A stretch of DNA of 11,532 nucleotides from contig JAHENO010000044.1 of assembly GCA_018609945.1 (NCBI GenBank), positions 1-11,532 of the forward strand. Direction: 5' to 3'. Origin of the DNA: Haloarculaceae archaeon (GTDB lineage Archaea > Halobacteriota > Halobacteria > Halobacteriales > Haloarculaceae). The position numbers were made by a program, and so were the translations under genes. Positions 1 to 5,620 of the stretch are shown here, one piece after another (the stretch's first letter is position 1; the number at the start of each line of letters is the position of its first letter). The notes beneath the pieces are model-generated. The model made no database searches. It was not told the origin of the DNA and worked only from the letters and a program-made list of their open reading frames with translations.

Positions 1-141
1 CGGTGGGACGCCGCCCGCGAGGCGCTGGCGGACAACGCCTACGAGTCGGATCTCTTCGAGGCGTACGAAATTCAGGAGAACCCCAACGTCTGGGCGCTCG
101 AGATCGAAGACCGGTCGGGGCGTGCTGTCGGTCAGGACTGA
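1..141 (+). CDS. 3' end of an unrecognised protein (partial)
   Basis: The window opens inside a + strand reading frame that runs for 46 residues and ends at TGA 139-141. The visible tail is acidic, with stretches such as ALADNAYESDLFEAYEI and NPNVWALEIEDRSG, and looks like a soluble haloarchaeal protein C-terminus. It has no membrane segment and no motif I recognise, and its start lies outside the window. It converges on the moaB gene, with 66 bases between the two stop codons and no clear terminator there. I assign no function. The frame is supported by its composition and by its acidic product. Confidence 0.6.
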   Translation, partial: RWDAAREALADNAYESDLFEAYEIQENPNVWALEIEDRSGRAVGQD

Positions 142-207
142 CCAAGTGACTGTCCCGACCGTCGCCCCGTCGCTGCTCGTCGTCCGGATCCGGTAGCGCG
201 ACCGCTG

Positions 208-867
208 CTACTGTTCGCCCGTGGTGTCCCGAGCCTGCGAGGCGAGTACCTCTGCCTCCGGGAGGACGATATCTTCGGTGCCCGTGCGCGCCGCGGCCGG
301 ATCGCCGGGCAGACAGAAGACGGGCACGTCGTCGACGATGCCCGCGGTCGCACGCGTCCGGACGACGGCCGTTCCCTCCCGGTCGTGGGCGAGCGCGCGG
401 TACAGCTCTCCGAACCCGGGGAGGTACTTGTCGAGCAGGTCCCCGACGGCGTCGACGGTGACGTCGGTCGGTTCGACGCCGGTGCCGCCGACGGTCACGA
501 TGGCGTCGACGTCGTCCCGGCCGACGAGCGCGCCGATGGCCGTCTGGATCCCGTCGTAGGACGGTGCCAGGAGGTCCCGCGTGGCCACGACCTCGCCCGC
601 TCCCTCCAGCGCCTCGACGACCGCTGCCCCCGCGTCGTCCTCCGACAGCGTCCGTCCGGCGGCGACGGTCACGACTGCGTACTCCATTCTGTCCGCCGCC
701 GGTTCTCCGGCGGTCTCGTCGGTGCCGGTCCGGTCGGCGTCCGGGCCGGGCGATGTCTCCGATTCCCGGTCCCGTTCCTCGGTTTCGGTGTCCGTTGCCT
801 CCTCGGCTTCGTCCTCGTCGTCATCGCCGAGTCCACGCCTCGTGTCCCGCGACTGGAAGTCGACCAT
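208..867 (-). CDS. moaB: MoaB/MogA-family molybdenum cofactor biosynthesis protein
   Basis: This 219-residue protein belongs to the MoaB/MogA family, whose members adenylylate molybdopterin before molybdate insertion in the cytosol. Visible family signatures are GGTG at residues 127-130 followed by EPTDVTVDAV, PGFGELYR at 150-157, and ATAGI...VFCLPGDPAAA at about 173-193. The catalytic domain spans roughly residues 61-205. Before it lies an N-terminal tail that opens MVDFQSRDTRRG and continues as an Asp/Glu/Thr-rich low-complexity stretch (about 15-60), so the protein is some 50-60 residues longer than a typical MoaB. I chose the ATG at 867 rather than the longer frame from 957 because the upstream extension is Arg-rich and unlike a haloarchaeal protein, and because a T-tract promoter sits 26 bases upstream. 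From memory, haloarchaeal MoaB proteins share the MVDFQSRDTRR opening. Met61 is an alternative start. It is transcribed away from the DUF5786/DUF99 pair. Confidence 0.9.
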   Translation of the reverse strand: MVDFQSRDTRRGLGDDDEDEAEEATDTETEERDRESETSPGPDADRTGTDETAGEPAADRMEYAVVTVAAGRTLSEDDAGAAVVEALEGAGEVVATRDLLAPSYDGIQTAIGALVGRDDVDAIVTVGGTGVEPTDVTVDAVGDLLDKYLPGFGELYRALAHDREGTAVVRTRATAGIVDDVPVFCLPGDPAAARTGTEDIVLPEAEVLASQARDTTGEQ

Positions 868-882
868 GGGCCGCGTTCGACG

Positions 883-909
883 CCGGGACAAAAAAGACCG
901 CCGTCCCGG
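883..909 (-). promoter_or_regulatory. moaB promoter with bracketing inverted repeat
   Basis: On the minus strand a TCTTTTTTG tract (A-run at 890-895 on +) lies about 26 bases before the moaB ATG, the right distance for a TATA-like element of a leaderless transcript. It is enclosed by a perfect 7-bp inverted repeat, CCGGGAC at 883-889 and GTCCCGG at 903-909, separated by 13 bases. The position suggests an operator that would occlude TBP/TFB. The dyad and distances are seen directly; the regulatory role is inferred and no regulator is identified. Confidence 0.5.
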
Positions 910-992
910 TTCCGCCCGGCCTCGGCTCGCGATGGACGGTTCCTCTTGACAATGCAACAGTCAATGTCACTCTCACGAGTAGCAGACGCTCC

Positions 993-1020
993 CGCCGCTC
1001 ATGCGGCGAGTGATTTTTTA
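993..1020 (+). promoter_or_regulatory. Promoter of the DUF5786/DUF99 pair, with upstream dyad
   Basis: A T-rich TATA-like element, TTTTTTA at 1014-1020, lies about 29 bases before the ATG at 1046, which fits a leaderless haloarchaeal promoter. Just upstream is a perfect 6-bp inverted repeat, CGCCGC at 993-998 and GCGGCG at 1003-1008, around TCAT. The dyad lies where TFB or a regulator would bind. Expression of both downstream genes probably starts here. Confidence 0.5.
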
Positions 1021-1045
1021 GTCCGAAACTCTTAGGTATCACTGT

Positions 1046-1225
1046 ATGGGGTTCGGGAGCTACGACGAATCCGAGCAAGAAAACCAGGAGTACGACACCG
1101 ATTTTGAAGACGACGACGGTGTCACGGCGGAAGAAAACACACACGACGGCGACGTCGAGTACGAGTTCACGGCCTCGAACGACGAATTACTCGATCGGTT
1201 ACAGGAGATCAAGGAGAACACGTAG
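1046..1225 (+). CDS. Small acidic DUF5786-type protein
   Basis: This is a 59-residue gene (ATG 1046, TAG 1223-1225), too short for many gene finders. The product begins MGFGSYDESEQENQEYDTDF, has an Asp/Glu-rich middle, and ends with a likely helix containing DELLDRLQEIKE (residues 47-58). I recognise this as the haloarchaeal DUF5786 type of very small proteins, whose function is unknown. The start is supported by a TATA-like element about 29 bases upstream and by the family opening MGFGSYDE. Its stop is two bases before the GTG of the DUF99 gene, so the two are probably co-transcribed and translationally coupled. The helical C-terminus could mediate protein contacts, but that is inference. 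There is no membrane segment and no Cys pair that would suggest a zinc site. Confidence 0.88.
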   Translation: MGFGSYDESEQENQEYDTDFEDDDGVTAEENTHDGDVEYEFTASNDELLDRLQEIKENT

Positions 1226-1227
1226 TC

Positions 1228-1785
1228 GTGAAGGCCGGGGTCCGTGCCCTCGGTGTCGCGGAGTCCTACAGCGGGCAGACGAGCACGGTCGCCGGTGTCG
1301 TCGTCCGGGCGGACCGCACAGTCGACGGCTTCGTCTTCGGGACGTGCACCGTCGGCGGGACGGACGCGACCCGGACGGTCGAGACCCTTTTCCAGCGCCT
1401 CGACAGGGAGGACGTCCGCTACCTGCTGATCGCGGGCATCGCGCCCGCGTGGTTCAACGTTCTCGACCTGCACGAACTCGGGGATGCGGTCGACCGCCCG
1501 GTCATATCCGTCACGTTCGAGGACAGCGACGGTCTCGCCGGGGCCATCCGGGACGCGTTCGACGACGAGGACGCTCGGCGCCGGCTGTCGACCTACCGCG
1601 CCCAGCCCGGCCGCCGGCCCGTGTCGGTCGGCACGGAGACGGTGTACGTGCGTGCCGTCGGCGTCGGCAACGAGGAGGCCGCCGACGTGGTCCGGGCGTT
1701 CACGCCCGAGGGCGGCCGGCCGGAACCGCTCCGGGTCGCGCGGCTGGCGGCGCGGGCGGTCGAATCGTTCAGAACCGACAGATAG
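1228..1785 (+). CDS. DUF99 (UPF0215) family protein
   Basis: This 185-residue protein of the archaeal DUF99/UPF0215 family starts at GTG 1228, two bases after the DUF5786-type gene. Diagnostic stretches are RALGVAESY (residues 6-14), VRADRTVDGFVFG followed by VGGTDAT (42-48), and YLLIAGIAPAWFNVLDL (65-81), which matches the family's G-I/T-x-A-x-F-N-V-x-D segment. DUF99 is thought to share the endonuclease V-like fold, but no activity is established to my knowledge. The canonical N-terminal GIDDGPF acidic pair, as I recall it, appears here as GVAESY, so a metal-dependent nuclease role is doubtful. The last eight codons (ESFRTDR plus TAG) form the first unit of a 44-bp tandem repeat running past the stop. 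Family assignment is firm; function is unknown. Confidence 0.87.
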   Translation: MKAGVRALGVAESYSGQTSTVAGVVVRADRTVDGFVFGTCTVGGTDATRTVETLFQRLDREDVRYLLIAGIAPAWFNVLDLHELGDAVDRPVISVTFEDSDGLAGAIRDAFDDEDARRRLSTYRAQPGRRPVSVGTETVYVRAVGVGNEEAADVVRAFTPEGGRPEPLRVARLAARAVESFRTDR

Positions 1786-1873
1786 CGGAGTGCGTGTGGA
1801 CCGGTGAATCGTTTAGAATGGACGGATAGTGCGATGCGTGTTGACCGCCGAATCGTTCAGAACGGATAGACAG
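1762..1873 (+). repeat. 44-bp imperfect tandem repeat from the DUF99 gene tail
   Basis: Three units begin with GAATCGTTYAGAA at 1762, 1806 and 1850, spaced exactly 44 bases apart. Units 1 and 2 match at about 33 of 44 positions. Unit 3 matches unit 1 at about 21 of its first 24 bases and then decays. Unit 1 contains the end of the DUF99 frame (ESFRTDR, TAG). Unit 2 would read ESFRMDG then TAG, and unit 3 ESFRTDR with the stop changed to CAG. The array fills most of the gap between the convergent DUF99 and thermosome genes. Confidence 0.9.
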
Positions 1874-1890
1874 ACGGAACGGGCCGGGCG

Positions 1891-3558
1891 TTACATCATG
1901 CCGCCCATGCCGCCACCCATGCCGCCCATGCCGCCGCCGGGGCCACCGGCGCCGCCTTCGTCCTCGCCCTCGGTGGAGAGGTCGCCGGCGGAGATGATAT
2001 CGTCGATCTTCAACACGAGGTTGGCGGCTTCGGTGGCCGAGGACATCGCCTGGCGCTTGACGTGGGCGGGTTCGACGACGCCCGTCTCGAAGGTGTCCTC
2101 GACGTCACCGGTGAAGACGTTCAGCCCGGCGCGCTGGTCGCCGCCCTCGTGGGCGGCCCGCAGGTCGACCAGCGCGTCGATGCTGTCGAGACCGGCGTTC
2201 TCCGCGAGCACCCGCGGCACGAGTTCGATCGCGTCGGCGAACGATTCGACGGCGAGTTGCTCGCGGCCGCTGACGCCGTCGGCGTAGTCGCGCAGCCGGC
2301 TCGCGAGTTCGACCTCGGGGGCGCCGCCCCCGGCCAGGACCTGCCCGGAGATGATGGTGTCCGTGACGACGTCCAGCGCGTCCTCGACGCCGCGTTCGAG
2401 TTCGTCGACGACGTGCTCGGTCGAGCCCCGCAACAGGAGCGTCACGCCGTGGGTCACCTCGCCGGTGCCCTCGATGTAGAACAGTTCGGCGTCCGCGTCG
2501 CGGCGGAACGAGGCGCTGCCCAGGTCCGCAGCCGTCGCCGACTCCAGGTCCGAGACGACTGCGCCGTCGATAACCTCGGTGAGGAACTCGATGTCGGACT
2601 TCTTCACCCGGCGGACCGCGAGGATGCCCTCCTTGGCGAGGTAGTGCTGGACCATGTCGTCGATGCCCTTCTGGCACAGCACCACGTCGGCACCCAGGTC
2701 GACGATCTTGTCGACCATCGCGCGGAGTTCTTCTTCCTCCTGATCGAGGAACGTCTGGAGCTGGCTGGGGTCAGTGACGCTGACCTGCGTGTCGACCTCG
2801 GCCTCGTCCAGTTCCAGCGCCGTGTCGAGCAGCAGGACGTCGGCGTCCTCGAAGTCGGTCGGCATGTCCTCGTGGACCGGGTCCTTGTCGATGACGCCGC
2901 CTTCCAGCAGTTCGGACTCGCCGGCAGAGCGGCCGGTCTGTGTCTCGACGTCGACGAAGGCCAGGTCCACCACGACCGAGCCGTCGTCGGCCTCGACGGT
3001 CACGGCCTGGGCCGCGTCGACGATCAGTCCCGCGAGGACGTCCTTGTGCTGTTCGGCGCCCTTGCCCGTCATCGAGGTCTCGGCGACCTTCCGGAGGATG
3101 TCCTCGTCGTCGCGGTCGACGTCGATGGCGATGTTGTCGACCTCCTCGCGGGCCTTCTCCGAGGCCATGTCGAACCCGCGCATGATCGCCGTCGGGTGGA
3201 TGTCCTGCTCGAGCAGTTCCTCGGCATTCTTGAGCAGTTCGCCCGCGATGGCGACCGCCGTGGTCGTGCCGTCGCCGGCCTCGTCCTCCTGGGTCTCGGC
3301 GACCTCGACGACCATCTCCGCCGTCGGGTTGTCGATGTCCATCTCGTCGAGGATGGTGACGCCGTCGTTCGTGACGACGATGTCCCCCAGGGAGTTGACG
3401 AGCATCTTGTCCATGCCCTTGGGTCCGAGTGTCGAGCGTACCGACTCTGCGACGGCGCGCGCAGCCGCGATGTTGTGCTCCTGCGCGCTCTTGTCCTTCA
3501 TTCGCTGGGCGTCCTCGCCCAGAATTATCATGGGCTGGCCCTGCATCTGCTGGCTCAT
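1891..3558 (-). CDS. thsA: Thermosome (group II chaperonin) subunit
   Basis: This is a 555-residue subunit of the archaeal thermosome, the double-ring ATP-driven chaperonin that folds cytosolic proteins. Motifs in order: LGPKGMDK (residues 44-51), TNDGVTIL (63-70, catalytic-type Asp64 of NDG), GDGTTT (95-100, ATP binding), the apical region at about 215-365, the ERGVEDALDVV segment whose Asp393 corresponds to the ATP-hydrolysis Asp, and GGGAPEVELA (410-419). The tail (535-555) is rich in Gly-Gly-Met. Length is normal. The ATG at 3558 gives the family opening MSQQMQGQPM; an in-frame GTG at 3699 would add 47 residues but would place the TATA box inside the gene. Haloarchaea carry two or three paralogues, so alpha versus beta (thsA/thsB, cct) is not settled. 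A strong TATA box lies about 32 bases upstream, and heat induction is expected from known haloarchaeal cct genes. Confidence 0.97.
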   Translation of the reverse strand: MSQQMQGQPMIILGEDAQRMKDKSAQEHNIAAARAVAESVRSTLGPKGMDKMLVNSLGDIVVTNDGVTILDEMDIDNPTAEMVVEVAETQEDEAGDGTTTAVAIAGELLKNAEELLEQDIHPTAIMRGFDMASEKAREEVDNIAIDVDRDDEDILRKVAETSMTGKGAEQHKDVLAGLIVDAAQAVTVEADDGSVVVDLAFVDVETQTGRSAGESELLEGGVIDKDPVHEDMPTDFEDADVLLLDTALELDEAEVDTQVSVTDPSQLQTFLDQEEEELRAMVDKIVDLGADVVLCQKGIDDMVQHYLAKEGILAVRRVKKSDIEFLTEVIDGAVVSDLESATAADLGSASFRRDADAELFYIEGTGEVTHGVTLLLRGSTEHVVDELERGVEDALDVVTDTIISGQVLAGGGAPEVELASRLRDYADGVSGREQLAVESFADAIELVPRVLAENAGLDSIDALVDLRAAHEGGDQRAGLNVFTGDVEDTFETGVVEPAHVKRQAMSSATEAANLVLKIDDIISAGDLSTEGEDEGGAGGPGGGMGGMGGGMGGMM

Positions 3559-3585
3559 AGTCAGACGGAAGTTTGCATGTGGTTC

Positions 3586-3593
3586 TATATAAA
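3586..3593 (-). promoter_or_regulatory. Thermosome TATA box
   Basis: On the minus strand TTTATATA (3593 down to 3586) is centred about 32 bases before the thermosome ATG at 3558, predicting a leader of only a few bases. It is one of the best TATA boxes in the window. Haloarchaeal cct promoters are known to respond to heat through TATA-adjacent sequence, so this site is the likely control point. Confidence 0.75.
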
Positions 3594-3723
3594 TCATTGG
3601 GGTTGCGGCCGACTGTTGCGGACCGGCTGATACTGCTCGAACCTCGACAACCGCTCGAAGCGAGTCGGATCGTCGCGAAACCGTGTCACCTGTTGGCACG
3701 CAGGGGGCTGGACCGAGACGGGG

Positions 3724-3731
3724 TTTTATAA
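3724..3731. promoter_or_regulatory. Orphan TATA box, orientation unclear
   Basis: TTTTATAA followed by T at 3724-3732 is a strong TATA-like element in otherwise GC-rich sequence. Read on +, it would start a transcript near 3755 and give pheA a leader of roughly 90 bases. Read on -, it would start near 3698 and give the thermosome mRNA a leader of about 140 bases. Either use, or a small RNA, is possible. The motif is nearly symmetrical, so its direction cannot be decided by eye. Confidence 0.45.
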
Positions 3732-3846
3732 TCCGGCCCCCGGTCGCGTCCGTGGGACGGTCGCGGCGGGTGCGCGGGAGCGGCGGCGGTGTGATAGTGA
3801 CCGGAGACCGGGGTGCTTTTGCCCGTCAGCGGTGTATCGGGCGGAC

Positions 3847-4662
3847 ATGCAGGTACTCACGCTGGGACCGTCGGGGACCTACTCCCACCGGGCAGCCGGC
3901 GCCGTCGCCGACGAGGGCGAGATCGCGTTCACCGAGTCCGTGACCGCGATCGTCGAGTCGGTCGCCGAAGGCGACTACGCCCGCGGGGTCGTTCCCGTCG
4001 AGAACAGCATCGAGGGCAGCGTCACCGAGTCACTGGACGCCTTCGCCGAGTACGAGGTCGCCGTCGTCCGGGAGATCATCACGCCCATCCGCCACGCCCT
4101 CCTGGCGCAGGGCGAGGCCTTCGGGACCGTCGCCAGCCACGCCCAGGCGCTCGCCCAGTGCCGGGGGTACCTCGAAGAGCACTACCCCGACGTCGCCCCG
4201 GAGGCCGTCGCGAGCACCGCCCGCGGCGTCCAGCGCGCCCGCGAGGACGCCGACGTGGCGGCCATCGGCCATCCCGCCAACGCCGAGGACGGCACCTTGC
4301 GGGTGCTCGCCGAGGACATCCAGGACCGCACCTCCAACGCCACGCGGTTCCTCGTCGTCGCGCCGGTCGCCGAACGGACCGAGGCCGGCTCGAAAACGTC
4401 GTTCATCGTCTACCCCAACGTCGACTACCCCGGCCTCCTCCTGGAAATGCTCGAACCCTTCGCCGACCGCGACATCAACCTCACCCGCGTCGAATCCCGC
4501 CCGAGTGGCGAACGGCTGGGGGATTACGTCTTCCACATCGACATCGCCGCCGGCCTCTACGAGGAACGCACCCAGGAAGCCCTCTCGGCCATCGAGTCGA
4601 TCGCCGAGGACGGCTGGGTCCGTCGCCTGGGCTCGTACGATTCTGAAACCGTCCTGTACTGA
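3847..4662 (+). CDS. pheA: Prephenate dehydratase
   Basis: This 271-residue monofunctional prephenate dehydratase converts prephenate to phenylpyruvate in phenylalanine synthesis. The catalytic periplasmic-binding-like domain (about 1-175) shows LGPSGTYSHRAA (6-17), PVENSIEGSV (50-59), SHAQALAQCRGYL (98-109) and NATRF (164-168), which holds the catalytic Thr166-Arg167-Phe168. The ACT regulatory domain (about 182-262) contains LTRVESRPSGERLGDYVFHID, the ESRP motif that binds phenylalanine for feedback inhibition. Length is normal for a stand-alone archaeal enzyme; there is no fused chorismate mutase. I chose ATG 3847 over the upstream GTG at 3832 because MQVLTLGPSGTYS is the family opening and a CTTTT tract lies about 29 bases upstream. 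It reads away from the thermosome and is followed after 70 bases by a separate promoter for the hsp20 gene. Confidence 0.97.
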   Translation: MQVLTLGPSGTYSHRAAGAVADEGEIAFTESVTAIVESVAEGDYARGVVPVENSIEGSVTESLDAFAEYEVAVVREIITPIRHALLAQGEAFGTVASHAQALAQCRGYLEEHYPDVAPEAVASTARGVQRAREDADVAAIGHPANAEDGTLRVLAEDIQDRTSNATRFLVVAPVAERTEAGSKTSFIVYPNVDYPGLLLEMLEPFADRDINLTRVESRPSGERLGDYVFHIDIAAGLYEERTQEALSAIESIAEDGWVRRLGSYDSETVLY

Positions 4663-4702
4663 TACGCACCGGGTGTCGCCGGCAGTATCCCCGGTCCGAC
4701 AG

Positions 4703-4708
4703 TATAAG
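4703..4708 (+). promoter_or_regulatory. TATA box of the hsp20-peroxiredoxin pair
   Basis: TATAAG at 4703-4708 lies about 28 bases before ATG 4733, matching a leaderless promoter in the 70-base gap after pheA. A 6-bp inverted repeat, ACCGGG at 4668-4673 and CCCGGT at 4690-4695, lies just upstream and could be regulatory, though its wide spacing makes chance plausible. Confidence 0.6.
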
Positions 4709-4732
4709 CCCACCGCCGCCGTAGGGACGACC

Positions 4733-5137
4733 ATGTCCGGTCCGACCGATCCGTTCGACGAGATGGAACGACTCTTCGACCAGTTTACCCAGCTCGGGAC
4801 CGCCGCGAGCGGCGACGTTCCGGTCGACATCGTCGACGAGGGCGAGGCGTTCGTGGTCGTCGCGGACCTGCCCGGCTACGGGACCGACGACATCGACGTG
4901 CAGTTGCAGGGCGAGCGGCAACTCACCCTCTCGGCGACCCGCGAAACCGACCGCGAGACCGACGAGGGGGAGTACGTCCGCCGGGAGCGGAGCGTTGAAC
5001 GAACCAGCCGGACTGTCAGTCTGCCCGAACCGGTCGACGAGGAATCGGCGGAAGCCAGCTACGACAACGGCGTGTTGACGGTCCGACTCGGCAAACAGAC
5101 GGCCGCGGGCCAGGGAACCGACATCCCGGTGAACTGA
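4733..5137 (+). CDS. Hsp20/alpha-crystallin family small heat-shock protein
   Basis: This 134-residue small heat-shock protein is an ATP-independent chaperone that holds unfolding proteins as oligomers in the cytosol. Residues 1-28 are the variable arm, with the amphipathic MERLFDQFTQLG stretch. The alpha-crystallin domain spans about 29-121, beginning VPVDIVDEGEAFVVVADLPGY, then the VQLQGERQLTLSA strand region and the signature SYDNGVLTVRLGK (109-121). The tail ends DIPVN, with an I-x-V motif at 131-133 of the kind that docks on neighbouring subunits. The start at ATG 4733 is set by the TATA box about 28 bases upstream; the longer frame from 4505 runs through pheA. Its TGA is immediately followed by the ATG of the peroxiredoxin gene with no spacer, so the two are almost certainly co-transcribed as a stress unit. 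Confidence 0.93.
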   Translation: MSGPTDPFDEMERLFDQFTQLGTAASGDVPVDIVDEGEAFVVVADLPGYGTDDIDVQLQGERQLTLSATRETDRETDEGEYVRRERSVERTSRTVSLPEPVDEESAEASYDNGVLTVRLGKQTAAGQGTDIPVN

Positions 5138-5590
5138 ATGGTGCTCGGGACTGGCACGTCCGTCCCCGAAGTCTCGGCCACGACCCAGGACGGCGAGCGC
5201 GTCACTGTCGACTTTGCCGCCCCGACGGTGCTGTTCTTCTATCCGCGGGACGGCACCCCCGGCTGTACGACCGAGGCACTGCAGTTCGACGCCGAACTCG
5301 AGACGTTCCGGGAGGCAGGCGCCCGCGTCTACGGCGTCTCGACCGACGACGCCGAGTCACACCGCGCCTTCGCCGCCGAACACGACCTCGGGATCGACCT
5401 CCTGGCCGACCCCGACGGGAAGGTCGCGGACGCGTTCGGCGTCGACACGAGCGGCGGCGCCGCCGACCGGACGACGTTCGTCTGTGCAGGCCGGCAGGTC
5501 TGTGGCGTCTACGAGGGCGTCCACCCCGACGGGCACGCCCGGCAGGTGCTTCAGGACATGCTCGACATGGGACTCGTCTCGCTGGACTGA
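5138..5590 (+). CDS. bcp: BCP/AhpC-TSA family peroxiredoxin
   Basis: This 150-residue thioredoxin-fold peroxidase of the BCP/PrxQ type reduces hydrogen peroxide and organic peroxides. The active-site PxxxTxxC is seen as PRDGTPGC, giving Pro36, Thr40 and peroxidatic Cys43; the supporting Arg is probably Arg111 in DRTTFVC. BCP proteins often carry the resolving Cys five residues after the first (position 48); here that residue is Leu (CTTEAL), so this is either a 1-Cys enzyme or one using Cys116 or Cys122. ATG 5138 abuts the hsp20 stop, and the product opens MVLGTGTSVPEVSATTQDG, typical of the family. It converges on tiaS with 30 bases between stops. The pairing with hsp20 suggests a joint response to heat and oxidative damage. 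Confidence 0.94.
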   Translation: MVLGTGTSVPEVSATTQDGERVTVDFAAPTVLFFYPRDGTPGCTTEALQFDAELETFREAGARVYGVSTDDAESHRAFAAEHDLGIDLLADPDGKVADAFGVDTSGGAADRTTFVCAGRQVCGVYEGVHPDGHARQVLQDMLDMGLVSLD

Positions 5591-5620
5591 CCCGCTTCGA
5601 ACCGTGCGGGTGCGGCTGAC

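Larger units (their letters stand above)
3559..3846. other. Divergent thermosome/pheA intergenic region
   Basis: These 288 bases separate the thermosome and pheA genes and contain no convincing gene. They hold the thermosome TATA box (3586-3593), two GCTCGAA heptamers near 3637 and 3652 with a CTCG/CGAG mini-dyad, an orphan TATA box at 3724-3731, and a weaker CTTTT tract (3816-3820) about 29 bases before the pheA ATG. Short frames on both strands here have compositions unlike the neighbouring proteins and are judged non-coding. Confidence 0.6.

Noticed and set aside
946..969. TGACA/TGTCA inverted repeat upstream of the DUF5786-type gene
   Set aside because: Five bases with a 13-base spacing is expected often by chance, and it lies far from the TATA element.
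1762..1873. Tandem repeats as a CRISPR array
   Set aside because: The units abut without unique spacers, decay in sequence, and no cas gene is present; the same applies to the 34-bp repeats at 9114-9181.
1829..2287. A + strand frame beginning in repeat unit 3 and running into the thermosome gene
   Set aside because: Its Met/Pro-rich start is the antisense of the Gly-Gly-Met tail of the thermosome, and the rest is shadow.
2062..3630. A 522-codon open frame on + opposite the thermosome gene
   Set aside because: Antisense shadow: the minus strand encodes an unmistakable full-length thermosome, and GC-rich codon bias keeps the opposite frame open.
3559..3699. N-terminal extension of the thermosome to the GTG at 3699
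   Set aside because: The extension would translate through the TATA box at 3586-3593 and precede the standard family opening.
5591..5610. CCCGC/GCGGG inverted repeat between the peroxiredoxin and tiaS stops as a two-way terminator
   Set aside because: Only 5 bp around a 10-base loop and no T-run on either side; too weak to call.
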